Assembly: GCF_945859685.1 (NCBI RefSeq)
Contig: NC_079149.1
Coordinates: forward strand, 138,548,153-138,612,152
Source: Eupeodes corollae
Taxonomy: Eukaryota > Arthropoda > Insecta > Diptera > Syrphidae
Reading direction: 5' to 3'
DNA length: 64,000 bases
Part shown: piece by piece, positions 44,337 through 56,900 of the stretch
Layout: each line of letters starts with the position of its first letter
Numbering within the stretch: position 1 is the stretch's first letter
Notes under the pieces: generated by a model
Told to the model about the DNA's origin: nothing
What the model saw: only the letters and a program-made list of their open reading frames with translations
Databases searched by the model: none
Position numbers and translations under genes: made by a program

Positions 44337-47300
44337 TGTGGGAAACGATTTTAAATTTATTCACAAACCGAAGAACAGCAAACGGTCACAGTTTTAGGAA
44401 CTCTTTCTATCTATTGGCATACGAACAAACTGGAATCGAACAATGTTCATTTGATAAAAGAATTGTGGAATGCGTGGGTGATTTTGATGGTGGAAGAGAA
44501 ATTGGTGTGGTGGATCGTGGATACATGATGCACAGAGATTAATTTCGAACATAAATTAATACTCTCAAATTGCTATTCACTTGCTGGACCCCAAAGAGAA
44601 ATTTAAGAGAAAATGTAAAAGAAGAAACCAGTAAACATGTATGGCTCGTTTTTTTTTCATGTTACAAACACAATCAAAAAATGTTAATGATGACCGCCCT
44701 TCCGGGAATGTTTTCTGGCTGGTTTTTGACTACGGAATTATTTTTTGGTCACACCTATTTTTCAAAAATTCTAAAATGAATTTAGAGATCAAAATCGTAG
44801 TTCTGTGGTTAAAAACTCGGTCAGAAGCAACATCTCCGTAAATGCTCGCGTGCCATATTCGGAATTTTTAACTTCGAAAATGACTGGTGAGCGGTTGTGA
44901 TGACGATGGGCTATAAAAGGGAAATTCTGCCAGTTTGAGTCTCTCTTGTGTGGCGAAAATTTTCGACTGGTGCGTTCGGGGCGAAAGGTCTGATTTAACT
45001 TCGGGCTAAGACTTTTTCAAACACTTAATCGAATCATCTTAAATCCGAGAAAATAAAAAGTTAAATTTTAACATCGTGGTTTAAGAGTATTTATTTCGAT
45101 CAGCTTTAAATGCAAATTAAGTATTTCGGTTATCGTAAAAAAAGGGTATAAACGTGCCTAAATTAGATATAGTCCGATTCACCTTAAGATATCTCCTTTT
45201 ATGACCTAAATCGTTATCTCAAAAGTGGTAACAAGGGTGCTGATTTTAATCCCAGAAAAATCCCGATATAAAATAGCAAAAAAAAAAAAAAAAAAAAAAA
45301 TTGATAAAAAAGTAACTCTAAGTTCGATGTAAAACGTACCGAAAAACGCTTCATAAAAAAGGAAAAAAAAATAAAACCCTGTGAAGTAATACAGCTTATC
45401 GTCCTATAAAAGTCCAAGCACCTAAGACGCGCCATAAAAAGAAAAAAAAAAAACACCAAAAATACACCCCTGCACATGCACAAACCATAGAGCTAAAATT
45501 AAATTAATCACAAAAAAAACCCTTAAACATAACTACCCAGTGTATCCCCCCTCGCACCCCCCGAAAATTAATAACCATAAGTGAAAGTGCAAGCTTATTC
45601 CGCATTTGACCACTCCGTAGGTGAAATACGAAAAACAGACTCAATTGGCAAGATCAGAAGCCATCTACCTGCGAGAAGTCCGCACACCTGACTGTACAAG
45701 TACAATTGGATCAAGAATTCTGCCGCGAGTTACACCACCAACCAGCAACTCTTCCATCAACGAATCCATGTACCATCATTCGTCCAAATTTCTCTATATG
45801 AATTAAATTTAAATTTTTGTGGTCATATTTTCTTGTGTAACTTACCTTATTTTAGAATCTATTTACATAGATAATTTATCATTTAATAAAATTAAAAAAA
45901 AGTGTATATCAGCTTAATCTTCCTGGATCATTCCCATCCCTTTCACCGAATAAGTAATAAAAGTCTGTACGGAAATCGTAATTAAATTTTCCAATTGGTA
46001 CAAAACCAAAAACATCTCGCAAATTGTGGGTCGGTAATATAGTGTTTAAAGTATCATTCAACTATTTTCCCTTCAAAAAAAAAAAAAAAATGAAAATCTA
46101 GATTTGCAATATCCTCTGGAGCGGTGCACCACCACAAGGATTTTTGATGGTAAGTCTAATAATTGATTAAAAAAAAAAAAATTTTGCATGAGAAACATTT
46201 GAATTGAAACTTTATCACTGAGTACAATGCATAACAACAGATCGGTGAATCTTAAATATTATTATATATTACTTATGAGGTGTATTGGTGATAAAAGAAA
46301 TTATGTGAATTATAACCTTAATTATTAAATTTTCAAACTAGTTGCAAGGTCATAAGCAAACATCAAAACCGTTTTGTATACATCTATATATTCAGATAAC
46401 GATGAGTACTTTTATATAAAATTTCCTACACTGTAAATTTCCTTTTCAATCAAAATAATATTACACATAAAGAAAATTGAATTGAAACAAAAATTTAGAT
46501 AGAAATTAAATTCCCTTTTCCATTGTTTTTTAAATCAGATGTGACTGTTTGCTGATCTGTTCTAGTTGCAATAGAAAATTAGTATTTGGGAAAAATAATA
46601 GATGAAAGTTACACTGAGAAAAATTGAGAACTACACATATTATTATACAATATTATTGTATCACCTTTCGTAGGTATTTTAAGGTCTAGGTTTAGTTTTT
46701 TTCTTGAATAAATTTAAATTTTTCGAATTTGCAAATGGAATATTTGGGTGTTATTTTGATTTTTTTTCTCTAATTGGTCTTCTGCTCATTGAATTCTTTT
46801 GGGAAGATTGTTGAAAATTTATCAATTAAGGTTTGAGATGCGACGACGAAACATGATTAAGGACTAGGAAAAGTTCTAATTGGTGGATGTGGCAATCATG
46901 AAGGAAAATGACGACCGAAAGGATGATTATAAGTTAGTAAGTATTTCAATCCTTTTGTTTTGAAAATCTGAGTATAGGATAAAATTTATTCTGTTCCGGG
47001 TTAAGACAAGGTTTTTTTTGCAAATGCCTTGTGATGACATGATTATTTTGTTTTGACCGTTTAGTATAGAATTTAGATCGAAGGCGATGAACCTTTAAGT
47101 TTTGAGAAATACTAGCTAGGGGCTATTATAAGCAGTTGAGGGAAATAATAGCAAGGCCGTGTCATTACGATACGTGGGTGGGCAACCTCGCGAGTCATTA
47201 TCATCTACGACTCTCCTCACGGGGGAAATGGGAAATTATCAATTAAAGGCGAATTCGGGCTTCATATTTTATGATCCCTATAATTTTTGTATCTAACTAT

Positions 47301-47617
47301 GGCATGAAAATCGTAACAATCGTTCAGAGCTACAACAGCCAGAACCCCCCCCTTCCGACGAGCTAGGTTGTGCATTATGCAAGCATGCCAGCTGTTGTAC
47401 CTGAACAGCCTTTTCTTACTCTGCCAGGATCAACCCACTATACCTGTAAATAGTGGGCTGTAATGGTGGTTAATGGAAGGAAAGGTTAAAGGACTTCTCG
47501 ATCAGACTTGTTGACAAAGTGCTGTCGTGGTTTTGATTAAGAGTTTTAGCACCTCTGCTGTTGAAGAGAATTACAACCAGTTGTAGAGAGTCCTTGCCGA
47601 AAAACGGTTCCGTTACA
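44337..47617 (+). repeat. 3' LTR, 3281 bp
   Basis: Near-identical to the 5' LTR (3 substitutions and 4 homopolymer changes found by eye). It starts TGTGGGAAAC and ends CCGTTACA. It carries the same TATA box (44912-44919), AATAAA (45052-45057) and splice donor (46150-46155). The intact promoter and donor facing outward could drive or capture adjacent host sequence. Confidence 0.95.
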
Positions 47618-47621
47618 AAGA
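47618..47621. repeat. Right target-site duplication AAGA
   Basis: Matches 35127-35130 and marks the right end of the LTR element. Confidence 0.85.
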
Positions 47622-48140
47622 CTTCTACTAATCGTTGACGATTCATTTATTATATTGCAGCCGAGACTGTAGAAGTAGGTTACCTCTTGCATACTCGTTC
47701 CAGTTGTTGTCATATTTCATGTAACAGCATATACCCTTCCACCAAGGTGTTTTTCGAGATAAAATTAATAACATACATAAGCTCAGATTCGACAGGCACG
47801 CCCGCCCTTTGTATGGTCGAAAACCGATTGAGGCCGCCCACTATAGGAAACCAGGACGCCTTTTGTAGCCGCGCACTCTGGAATACAGGCGCTACTTGCT
47901 GCTACCGTAAGCCTTCTTAAAAAGCTCATTTAATACCAGACTTCCATGCCGTTGACCGCAAACTGCAGTTCCTCCGCCTTTATGAAGATTTTCCTTCAAC
48001 CCAGGGACAAGTCAGTGCCCCGTCCACCAAAGCTGGGTTGGCTGCTTATTCCGGCAGTTGTTCGGTCCCCTTTTGCGTTAGCCTAAGGCCACGAAGTAGC
48101 GTTACCTAGAGCTCTCCAGTACTTTAGAGAACACATTGAC
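47622..48140 (-). mobile_element. Probable 5' remnant of the interrupted RTE LINE
   Basis: The first bases continue the RTE locus across the LTR insertion site (same target duplication), so this stretch must be sequence that originally lay just upstream of the RTE ORF. It is richer in GC than the flanks (for example GGGACAAGTCAGTGCCCCGT near 48003) up to about 48110, then returns to AT-rich sequence. That fits a 5' UTR of the element, but I recognise no domain. The outer boundary is uncertain. Confidence 0.4.
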
Positions 48141-50454
48141 TCTGTAATGCAAAACAAACGTCATAAATCCGTGTAATCATCACTGAAAAAGACTGTTTAA
48201 AGCGTTGACAAGCAGTTTAGGCATTTCGTTTTTGACAATTTTACGTGATCACGAAATGTCTAGGTCAAAGCTATCGCAAGGCATTGTTTCGGTGTTCGAT
48301 ACTATCAGCCAACGCAAAGACTGGTGCACAGCAAGTGAAGTGAGTTATAAACAAAAAGTTAAACAAACTTTTAAAATTTCAGTAACGTAACATTTTTTTT
48401 AAGGCTTTTCAATAGTATTTACCTACTTTACTAAAAGAAAACTTAATTTCTTCACAAAAAAGTCTGACAACTTTTTCTAAAATGTTGATTGAATTGGACG
48501 TAAAATTGAAAGCTACATTAAATAATGCCATTTGCAAAAAAATAAATTATGCAGTATGATTTCTGCTTTTAACGCGTCCGAACAAAAAGCCTTTAAAGTT
48601 AATAAAGCAAACCTCCGTCCATTAAAATGATCATAAATTGTATTACGAACCTTACCTTTTCAACCTAAAATGACTAAAAACAATTTGACTTAAGCTTCGT
48701 GAGTCAATGTGTAACCAGCAATAACTAAACGTCAGATTAACTCTTGTCAACGCGTCAACGCATTTGGGACGCCAATTCCTGAAAAGCTGCATTCGTGTGA
48801 TATTCAACGTTTTATTCATTAAAATAGTAAAATGTTGACTGAGAGAATTTGTTTCATGACGTCAAAAAGTCAATAACTGGATTTTTTACGTTGACCGATT
48901 TATTGACGCTAAAATTTGTAAAGATCATCAATTATACCGTAAAAGTAATTCATATCAGTCATATACAATTGCTCTAATAGTGAAAAATAAATTACATGCA
49001 TCTAAATAGATTCAGATACCGATTTCCCATAAGGGCTGAATTTGTTTTTATGCTGAAATAAGTTTTTAATGTCACACATCAATTCATTCACTATAGAGCT
49101 ACCATAGGTTACTTTCTGCTTATTTACTGTCCTATTCAATTTGTTGATTATAATCGAGTTCTACATGAGCAAACTAAAAGTAATGGCCTTTGTAGTAGCT
49201 CTTGACTTGCTTTTTTACGAGATTTCATTTTTCTATTTATTTTATCAAACGAGCTGCAAAGTAATTTGATTTTGATTGCCGAGCCATGAAAATAGTCGTT
49301 TGTGATTTTAGATAGGTAATTTGTTATAACATAAAGGCCATTAAGGTTATATGCAATAATTATGAGTGCAGTTTGCTGAATTAGTCCTTAAAATAAAACA
49401 TAAATATATGTACTTGTACAAGGTAAAGCCTTATACTACATCAAAGTGCACCAATTACATAAAGCTTAAATGACTTTGAAAGGACTATTATATCGTCACA
49501 AGGATAAGGTCAAATCTAGGAACCTACATATGTATGTACGAGTATATGTTTAGTGTACTAAGAACTGTGACAAAACAAAAATTATGTATGTACAATGTGG
49601 AATGAGTTCCATTTGTCAAAAGATGTCCATTAGGGGTTATTTGGCTTACATTAAAATATTTCGCTTTTGATAAGATCAAGTTAATTCCCATCAGGACTAA
49701 GGAATCGTGTGTTGATAAATCATCAGTGACACGCAATTCTCTCATTTCGTTCACGTAATATTGCACCATCGCATATTCCCTTGGTGACACTTTATATTGT
49801 ACTATAATAGTGTTATCCTTGTACTCGTATTTCGGTGGTGAGAGCCTTCGACTTTGGTCACAATTGAGGTCAAACCATGCGTGGGCTTATTGTAATTATT
49901 TATGCTTTTTTTAGATGAATGTATATTGCTTACTGACAACACAACTTCATGTTTAAATTATAGATACAAATGCGTATTTTTATTTTATATGAATAATGAT
50001 GGATGCATATAAGTATAGACTGTAAATTTTTTGGAATGGTTGAACATTTACTTTTTTTAATAAAATCCTTAAATTTTAATTTTCCTTTTTTTAAAGTTTA
50101 GGCAACTTATTGCTGCATTAAAGATATTTTTATACGAAAGAAATAAATATTCAAACAAGTGTGGTGGTGTTGGGGATGAATTAGAAGTCTTATTTTATAC
50201 CTAAAAATACATAAAGTAGCTTTGAAAAAAATAAATAATCCTTAAACATTGTAAAATAACAAAATTAATGTGCTAATGAAAACTTCAGTTTTGTACTTTT
50301 ATAAAACTTTTATACAAAATGTGCATTGTGGCGTATACTCAACGTTTTCTATATTATTGATTTTTGCACAAAACTTATTTCAATTTTGTTTAGTCTTTTA
50401 TTTGCAACATAATTAAAAGAGATTATAGTATTAAAAAGGTAAAACGCCTAAAGC
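48141..50454. other. AT-rich non-coding sequence
   Basis: No gene recognised. There are several TTGAC/GTCAA motifs in both orientations (48190-48900) and a perfect 8-bp hairpin CATTTCGT...ACGAAATG near 48221-48257, possibly a decayed MITE. Confidence 0.45.
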
Positions 50455-51650
50455 CGTTCGTCAGCAACTTTATAAGTCTTCAAATCGACAACCACCATCG
50501 ATTTTAAAACCATGTATGACAACATCTATGAGGAAGAGCTCTACAGAACAATGTGTAATTTTGGTATTCCTGTCAAACCTATCCTTTTTTGCATAAATGG
50601 AAAAGTACTCGATAATGCATTTAATATCAACAAAGTTTTAGACAAGGCAATGCACTGTCATGCGACTTCTTAAACATCGTTTTGGGAAGAATTGTGTTAA
50701 ATTTAACCGTTTACACTAGATCAACAATCTTCCGAAGATGCATCCAATTACTTGGATACGACGATGATATTGAGGTAGTTAGAAGATCAAAGCGTTGTCA
50801 TTGGAGCGTTTTTGAGCATTGCGACGAAATACGACGATGATATTGACATAGTTAGAAGATCAAAGCGTGATATCAGTCGAGCGTTTTTGGGCATTGCGAA
50901 AAAAGCAAAGAAGATGGCTTTAGTGGTCAGTGACGGCAAGACCAAGTTTATGTTGTCATCAACAACGGACATTGAACGACTACGTCTTGGACAAAACGTC
51001 ACCATGGACAACTATAACTTTGAGATGGTTCAGGACTTTTTCTACCTCGGCACCACTATAAATTCAGACAACGGCACCAGCACTGAAATCAAACGAAAAA
51101 TAACTCTTGCAAATCGCTCCTTCTTTGGACTTAGAAGTCAATTAGTAATACAGTCCTCTCTCGAGCTTTTTAAATAATGACCTATAAAAAACTCATCATT
51201 CTAGTTCTCATTTATGGCACTGAGGCCTGGACCCTTTCAAAGAAAGATTAGAGAATCTTAGGATGCTTGGAGTGAAAAGTTCTTCGAGTGATTTTTGGTC
51301 CTATCTGCATAGATGGAGCGTAGAGGGACGATTCATGCAACGACGAACTGTGTGTGCGTTCTGTACAGCGACACTTACCTCATTAAAAGAATAAAAGCAT
51401 ACCGACTAAGATGGCTGGCTTATTTAGAGCAAATGGATATCAACGCTCTTGCTCGGAAAATCTTTGAATCCAAGCCCGAGGGACGGCGCGGCGGCGCGGC
51501 GCAGTAGATGAAGACCCTCACTTCGGTGGGGCACGTAGGTGGGAGAAGACCTCAAACAATTTGACTTGCGAAACTGGAGACAGCTAGCTTGGGACCGAGC
51601 TGCCTGGAGACGCATGTTGGTTGAGACCTATGTCCGCTTCGGACTGTAGC
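50455..51650 (+). pseudogene. Second RTE-like LINE fragment (family G), RT and C-terminus
   Basis: RT fragments in order: IDFKTMYDNIYEEELYRTM (near 50495-50550), a compressed middle, then YDDDIDIVRRSKRDISRAFL in the frame 50812-51177. This continues through KKMALVVSDGKTKFMLSSTT and MVQDFFYLGTTINSDNGTST to LANRSFFGLRSQL. After a stop come LYGTEAWTLSKKD (near 51210), a C-terminal RLRWLAYLEQMD block (near 51400) and WRQLAWDRAAWRR-like residues near 51575-51615. The catalytic box reads YDDD in place of YADD. A 73-bp tandem duplication (50757-50829 and 50830-50902) spans it. The block order is that of RTE-like ORF2, but the sequence is clearly different from family F. Dead by several stops and deletions. 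Confidence 0.7.
50757..50902 (+). repeat. 73-bp tandem duplication inside the RT fragment
   Basis: Two adjacent diverged copies beginning TACGACGATGATATTGA and continuing TAGTTAGAAGATCAAAGCGT to GAGCGTTTTTGAGCATTGCG (GGGCATTGCG in the second). Since 73 is not a multiple of 3, the duplication also shifts the frame. Confidence 0.75.
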
Positions 51651-51719
51651 TCTAATGTAAAGAATAGATTTGAAAATGATATGTAAACTTGCTTAATATT
51701 AATTGGAAATTATCAGACG

Positions 51720-53950
51720 ATGAAAAGCAAATGTTTCCTTCTAATTTTGTCAAAGATTATGAATAAAATGTTATTTATAGTTTATCAGCCTTAAATATGT
51801 ATCAAATCAACAATATTTCTAATTCTATTGGTCGTATTTTGGATTTAATTTTTATTGAAACTCAATGTAGTGAACCATCTTATAAAATGTAAGAAAATAG
51901 CATTCATCACAATGCAGTTGAAATAGTTTTTATTTTTTCCATTTTGAATGAATCTAAATCGAAAAAAAAATCACAATTGTATAATTATAAAAAAGCTGAT
52001 TATGATTCTATAAAACTTATTTAAACACTGTAGATTGGCAACATATCTTAAGCAGTAAAGATACCAAACAAGCTTGTACTCTGTTTCGGAACATTTTAGA
52101 TTCAAAAGTTTCTTCTTACATTCTTAAAAAAAATGTATTTAAAAGTTCAAATAAACCTATTTGGTTCAACATAAGTATATCAAGACTGAAAAATGAAATG
52201 AATAAACTTAATAAAATTAAAAAATCCTCAATTCTTTTAAATGAACATTTCAAACAAATTAGAAGAGAGTGTGAGTTTTTGAAAAAAAATGTATACAATC
52301 AATACATCATCTCGTAGTCTCTTGAATCAAATATTAAAAAATACCCTAAGAGTTTTTGGTCATTTATTAACACGAAAAGAAACTCAACTGGGATTCCATC
52401 TAGCATGACTTATAATAATGTGTTGTCCGATGATATTAATATAATATGCAATCTTTATTAATCTCAAATTAGACTATGCTATCACAATATATTCAGATCC
52501 TATGGTTGATCTTGGTAATTTATAGTTATCTGTAGGCGACGTCTTACAAGTACTTTTATCTCTTGAAAACAATTTTTCTATTTCGCCAGACAATATTCCA
52601 CCAATTCTTTTAAATACTTGTGCTAATATACTTGCTACACCACTTTGTAAAATTTTTAGCCTTTCTTTAAGTAATGGTGAGTTCTTAGATGAATAGAAAT
52701 ACTCTATAATAACTCCCCTTCATAAATCAGCTACAAAAAGTTCGATTGAAAATTACAGACCAATTGCAAAACTGCAGATAATTCCTAAGGTTTTCGAAGC
52801 TGTAGTAAAAAAACAAATTGTTTAATCTTATTCACAATAAAATTTCAGTTTACCAATATGGTTTCTCAAAAGGTAGATCCACTAATGCAAATTTGTCAAT
52901 ATTTTCAAATTTTTGTCTATCACAGATGGAAATACGTTCTCAAATTTACACTTTTTTCACTGATTTTTCAAAGGCTTTAGACCGCGTTCAAAACTAGCTA
53001 TATATATGGATTTCACTCTCAGCTCGTAATGTGGATAAAGATTTATTTAGTAGGTAAAAACAGGTGGTAAAAATTGATAATGCCTTATCTAAAGAAATTA
53101 TAAATTTTTCGGGTGTTCGTCAAGGTAGTCACCTTGGACCACTTCTTTTTATCATTTTTAGTAACGACTTACCATTACATCGTACTTTTTTCTAAATGTA
53201 TCCTATTTGCAGACGATTTGAAAATATTCAGTTTCATAAATGCACTTAAGGATGCAAGTTCAAATTGATTTAAATAATTTAATTAAATGGTGTAATATCA
53301 ATGAGCTATATTTTAATAATAAGGAATGCACAGCGTTGTGACATTTTCTTAAAATCACAATCCATTAAATTATAACTATTAACTTGAAACGACATTTTAC
53401 AAAGACTTGATAGCCATAAGGATCTAGGCGTAATCTTCGATTCTAAAATTAATTTTTCAAATCACATAGACCTTGCGATCTCAAAAGCAAACTCTATACT
53501 AGGGTTTCTTTTTCGAAATTCAAAAGATTTAGAAGACCCCTATACATTAAAAGCTCTTTATTCTAGTCCGACCACATTCAGAATATTGCACTGTTATATG
53601 GAGCCCCTATACCACGTTTAGCATTCGTCGTATAGAAAATGTTCAAAAAAGGTTCACAAAGTTTGCCTTACGAAAAATGTTTGGTTATTTAAATGTTCCA
53701 TCTTATGAGACGAGATATTCTAAAACCTCTTGCTAAGAGAAGAAAATTAAAATCAATACTTTTTGCTTTTGATGTCTTGAATTTTAATATCGTCTGTCCA
53801 ATTTTGTTATCTATGTTTTTTATTTATGCGCCTTCTAGAAACTTACGCCCTCGTGACTTCGATTTTTTAAATTTTATCACATATTTTATTTTTATGTTAT
53901 GTATAATTATTAGTCTAAATAGAGTGTGTAACTTTTAATATGAGTAAATA
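51720..53950 (+). mobile_element. LINE family E, copy E2 (CR1/Jockey-like), decayed
   Basis: A longer copy of the family at 28517-29730. In broken frames it shows an endonuclease C-terminal region (ISNSIGRILDLIFIETQCSE, near 51815-51880), the inter-domain region (YNYKKADYDSI near 51980; RRECEFLKKNVYNQYI near 52262), and the RT: IENYRPIAKLQIIPKVFEA near 52748, YQYGFSKGRSTNANL near 52851, FFTDFSKALDRV near 52949 and GVRQGSHLGPLLF near 53110. It continues to LGVIFDSKINFSNH near 53427 and IYAPSRNLRPRD (53820-53860). The catalytic region near 53210 is frame-broken (CRRFENIQF). Very many stops; AT-rich drift suggests it is older than E1. Confidence 0.75.
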
Positions 53951-56900
53951 AATAAAATTTAATTTGTTCCAAAAAGAGGATTTATCCTCATAATAAAGAA
54001 ATTAGTTACTCAATCGATTAATCAATAAGAACTCGTCTTTATGTATATTTTTGAACGGTTCAATCTTTCCAACTTTTATTCATATGATAAAAGCCATGAT
54101 TGTATCTTGTTGGCCTGTTTCTTAACGTATTTAATAAGGACTGACAATATTTCTGAACACGTTCTTATTTTAAAAGATCTAAATCAAATAAAATTTAAGT
54201 TTGAATATTTTAAAGTCTTTGATATTCTAATCCTTGGATGCAATTAATAATGTTTTGGGGGGATTTTCGCAACAAAAAAGGAAAAAAGAACGAATATTTG
54301 CTTTCCATTCTTCCTGCACAGCCTAATCCAACCAAAAAAGTCTGCAATAATATTTATGAGAGACAAAACAATGAAGATGAAGTGCAAATATACTGCAGCA
54401 GCACATTATATACTACTTGCACTTTTCATAAGAGAATCCTCTTTGTTTGCATATATGTACGTACGTATGTCAGGATATGTGTGAATAAAATGTATGAAAT
54501 GCTAGGATACGAGGAACAAGAGTGTTCTTCGTCATTTTCTTCTTCCAGTCTATAAACAAACTTTGTTATCATACTCTTATCTTCACTTGCATCCAGTTTT
54601 CCATTATCACAAAGTTTGTGCAAAAAGAGGAACAGAACACATCATAAATGTACCTACATCATATGAAATTCTATTCAAAAGTCTCTCGTCGCAAGTATAG
54701 GTATAGATGCATGTATAGGTATAAAGGACACCCGACTATATAGAACATCAGAATGTAGACGAAGATACTTTTGGTTGGATCTTTTCACTGATGCATGTTG
54801 TTAAAAAATGGGCAAAAACGCCGCTTTAAGATTCATATAAAAACGGAAGATAGAAGCGCAAAAGCCTGAAGCTATTTTAAATGGAAGATCTTTAAAACTT
54901 ATTTGCATACAAAAATATCTTTTCAAAGTTAAAGTGACATTTAGCTGAAATTAAAATCAGGAAATGGATACTTAAGCTTTTTGTAAATTGCTAACATCCA
55001 TATGACATCTAAGCTTTTGACATTTTAGATTGATTTTTGATATTTCATTAAAAAAAGGTCAATAGTTGTCGCTTTTATGACATATTAAGTTCCACTTTTC
55101 TTAATAAAAGAGAATCGATACTTTCCTAATCAGAAAAACATGGATGGAAATTAGCAAATAGCATAAGTGTTACACAATTGTTTGCTGACTATGGTTTGAC
55201 AGTTGAACATTTAAAACTGCCTTGACATTTCTATTTTGTAAGATTTGGCAACTTATCACTAATAGTTCAGTGCTAAAAGAACATTAAAATAATAAAAACA
55301 ATTATTCCAACAATATTTTTGTGTTGTAAGGTATTCGAGCTTTCAAAACACATTCAAAAATTAGCAAATTGCGGTTCGAGTTTTCAAAACTAAGTTCAAA
55401 AGACCTATTAACTTTTTAATGCATTTTTATTGAACACTTGCACAATGACTTCCCCAGTCACTGTCAATTTTTAAATCTGCATAAAACTTTATCCTCATAA
55501 AAAGATTGACGTCGTTTTTATTACGACTGTTTCGTATATGTGGCTTCATGTAAGCGTGTTTTATTAAAGTCAATTTTTTAAGCACAAGGATTTTCTATAG
55601 ATATACACAACATCCTTTTTATGGACGTTTTTATATTTTTAAAGGGACCTAGATAAAATTATATACCTACTACATACTCGTATAGGTACAAGGTTGTCTT
55701 TCACATTTTTCTTAGTTTTGTGATCTATAAATTTTGCCGTCAGCCATCATAAATAAAATCCTGTAAAGTGCTCGCGCAAATATCCATAGTTGCATTTTCT
55801 AGATTTAGGTGGAGCTGGAGCTGCTGTACTTCAAGCGAGTGACTGAAGAAGACGTTTCGGTTCCACCCGCGTTACGTTAGATACAATTTTTGTATGCCAA
55901 CCATTTTATGTGGTTGCTTTGATGGTGGTGCGGGTAAAACACAAGAGAGAAGGTTTTGATGTTGTTCTAGCGGTGGCACTTCATGTTCCTTATATACCAA
56001 ATGTATTGTGTATAGTGTGGAGTTATCCTTTTTTTGTTGTTGTTGTCTGCATGCGAATGCATTCCCTTGTGCTGTCATAAATCACAAAATAAAACCCATA
56101 AATTCACAAAAACTTCGTTTGTTCGAAAACCAACCAAAAAATAATAAAAAAAAAAAAAACAAAGAAAAAGGATTCACCAATATCTCCCATTACTTTAATA
56201 TCTGATATAGAGAATAATGGAAGATCCTTTTGCAATGTTGAGTCTGCATCCGCACCGCAAGGTATATTCCAGCAATACTTTGTTCAAATTTACTTATGAT
56301 GAATTGGTATAAGAAGAGCATTTATTGATGACAGTGTCTATGGAGTATGCCAGGACTAAGAACAACTACAAATTGGCCAATATCCTTTTGGGATGAAGAA
56401 AGTACCTCGCATGCGACCGACCATGGTTAGTTTATGGTCGTATGGATATTTTAATGAATGATTTTAATTTGAAAGAGCAGATGTTTTGAATATTTTATGA
56501 TTTACCTCAAAAGAAAAGTAACAATTTTTCAACAAAAACTATTAGTTTTCAGAACTGCTAACAAATCTGCATGCAAATCTTAAGCGCCATAAGAATAATC
56601 AATGTTTTATTCCAAATTTAATTTTCTTCGAAGTGGTATTCCATAAGCCAATGATATATCCCTTAATACCATCATCACAAATCAAATATTCATTAAAATG
56701 ATATCATATCCAACATAAGCACAACATAAATCGCCTGAATTACTTTTCAGAAACAAATGTGACCCTTGCGTCATTGTCATGTCCAAATTTCCGAAGTCAA
56801 ATTGCAGTTGTAGTTCCTCCTCCCAGCCAGGACCTGCAGGAGCACATCTCCAAATATTTTCTCTTTAGACAAAAACAACATCAGAAGAAAATCCACAAAC

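Larger units (their letters stand above)
35131..47617 (+). mobile_element. Complete Ty3/Gypsy LTR retrotransposon with giant LTRs (Osvaldo/Ulysses-like)
   Basis: A 12,487-bp element bounded by TG...CA LTRs and an AAGA target-site duplication. The order is 5' LTR (35131-38413), tRNA-Lys primer-binding site (38416-38433), a leader of about 0.84 kb, gag, pol in the -1 frame (protease, RT, RNase H, integrase), a 145-bp spacer with tRNA-like sequence, and the 3' LTR (44337-47617). No env and no chromodomain. The PR-RT-RH-IN order defines Ty3/Gypsy. Long LTRs plus a Lys primer are known from Osvaldo and Ulysses of Drosophila, and the integrase tail (YELED...GIFHSKDFK) fits that kind of element; this sub-placement is my inference. 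LTR identity near 99.9% and intact ORFs indicate a young, possibly active copy. It sits inside the RTE LINE. Confidence 0.95.
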
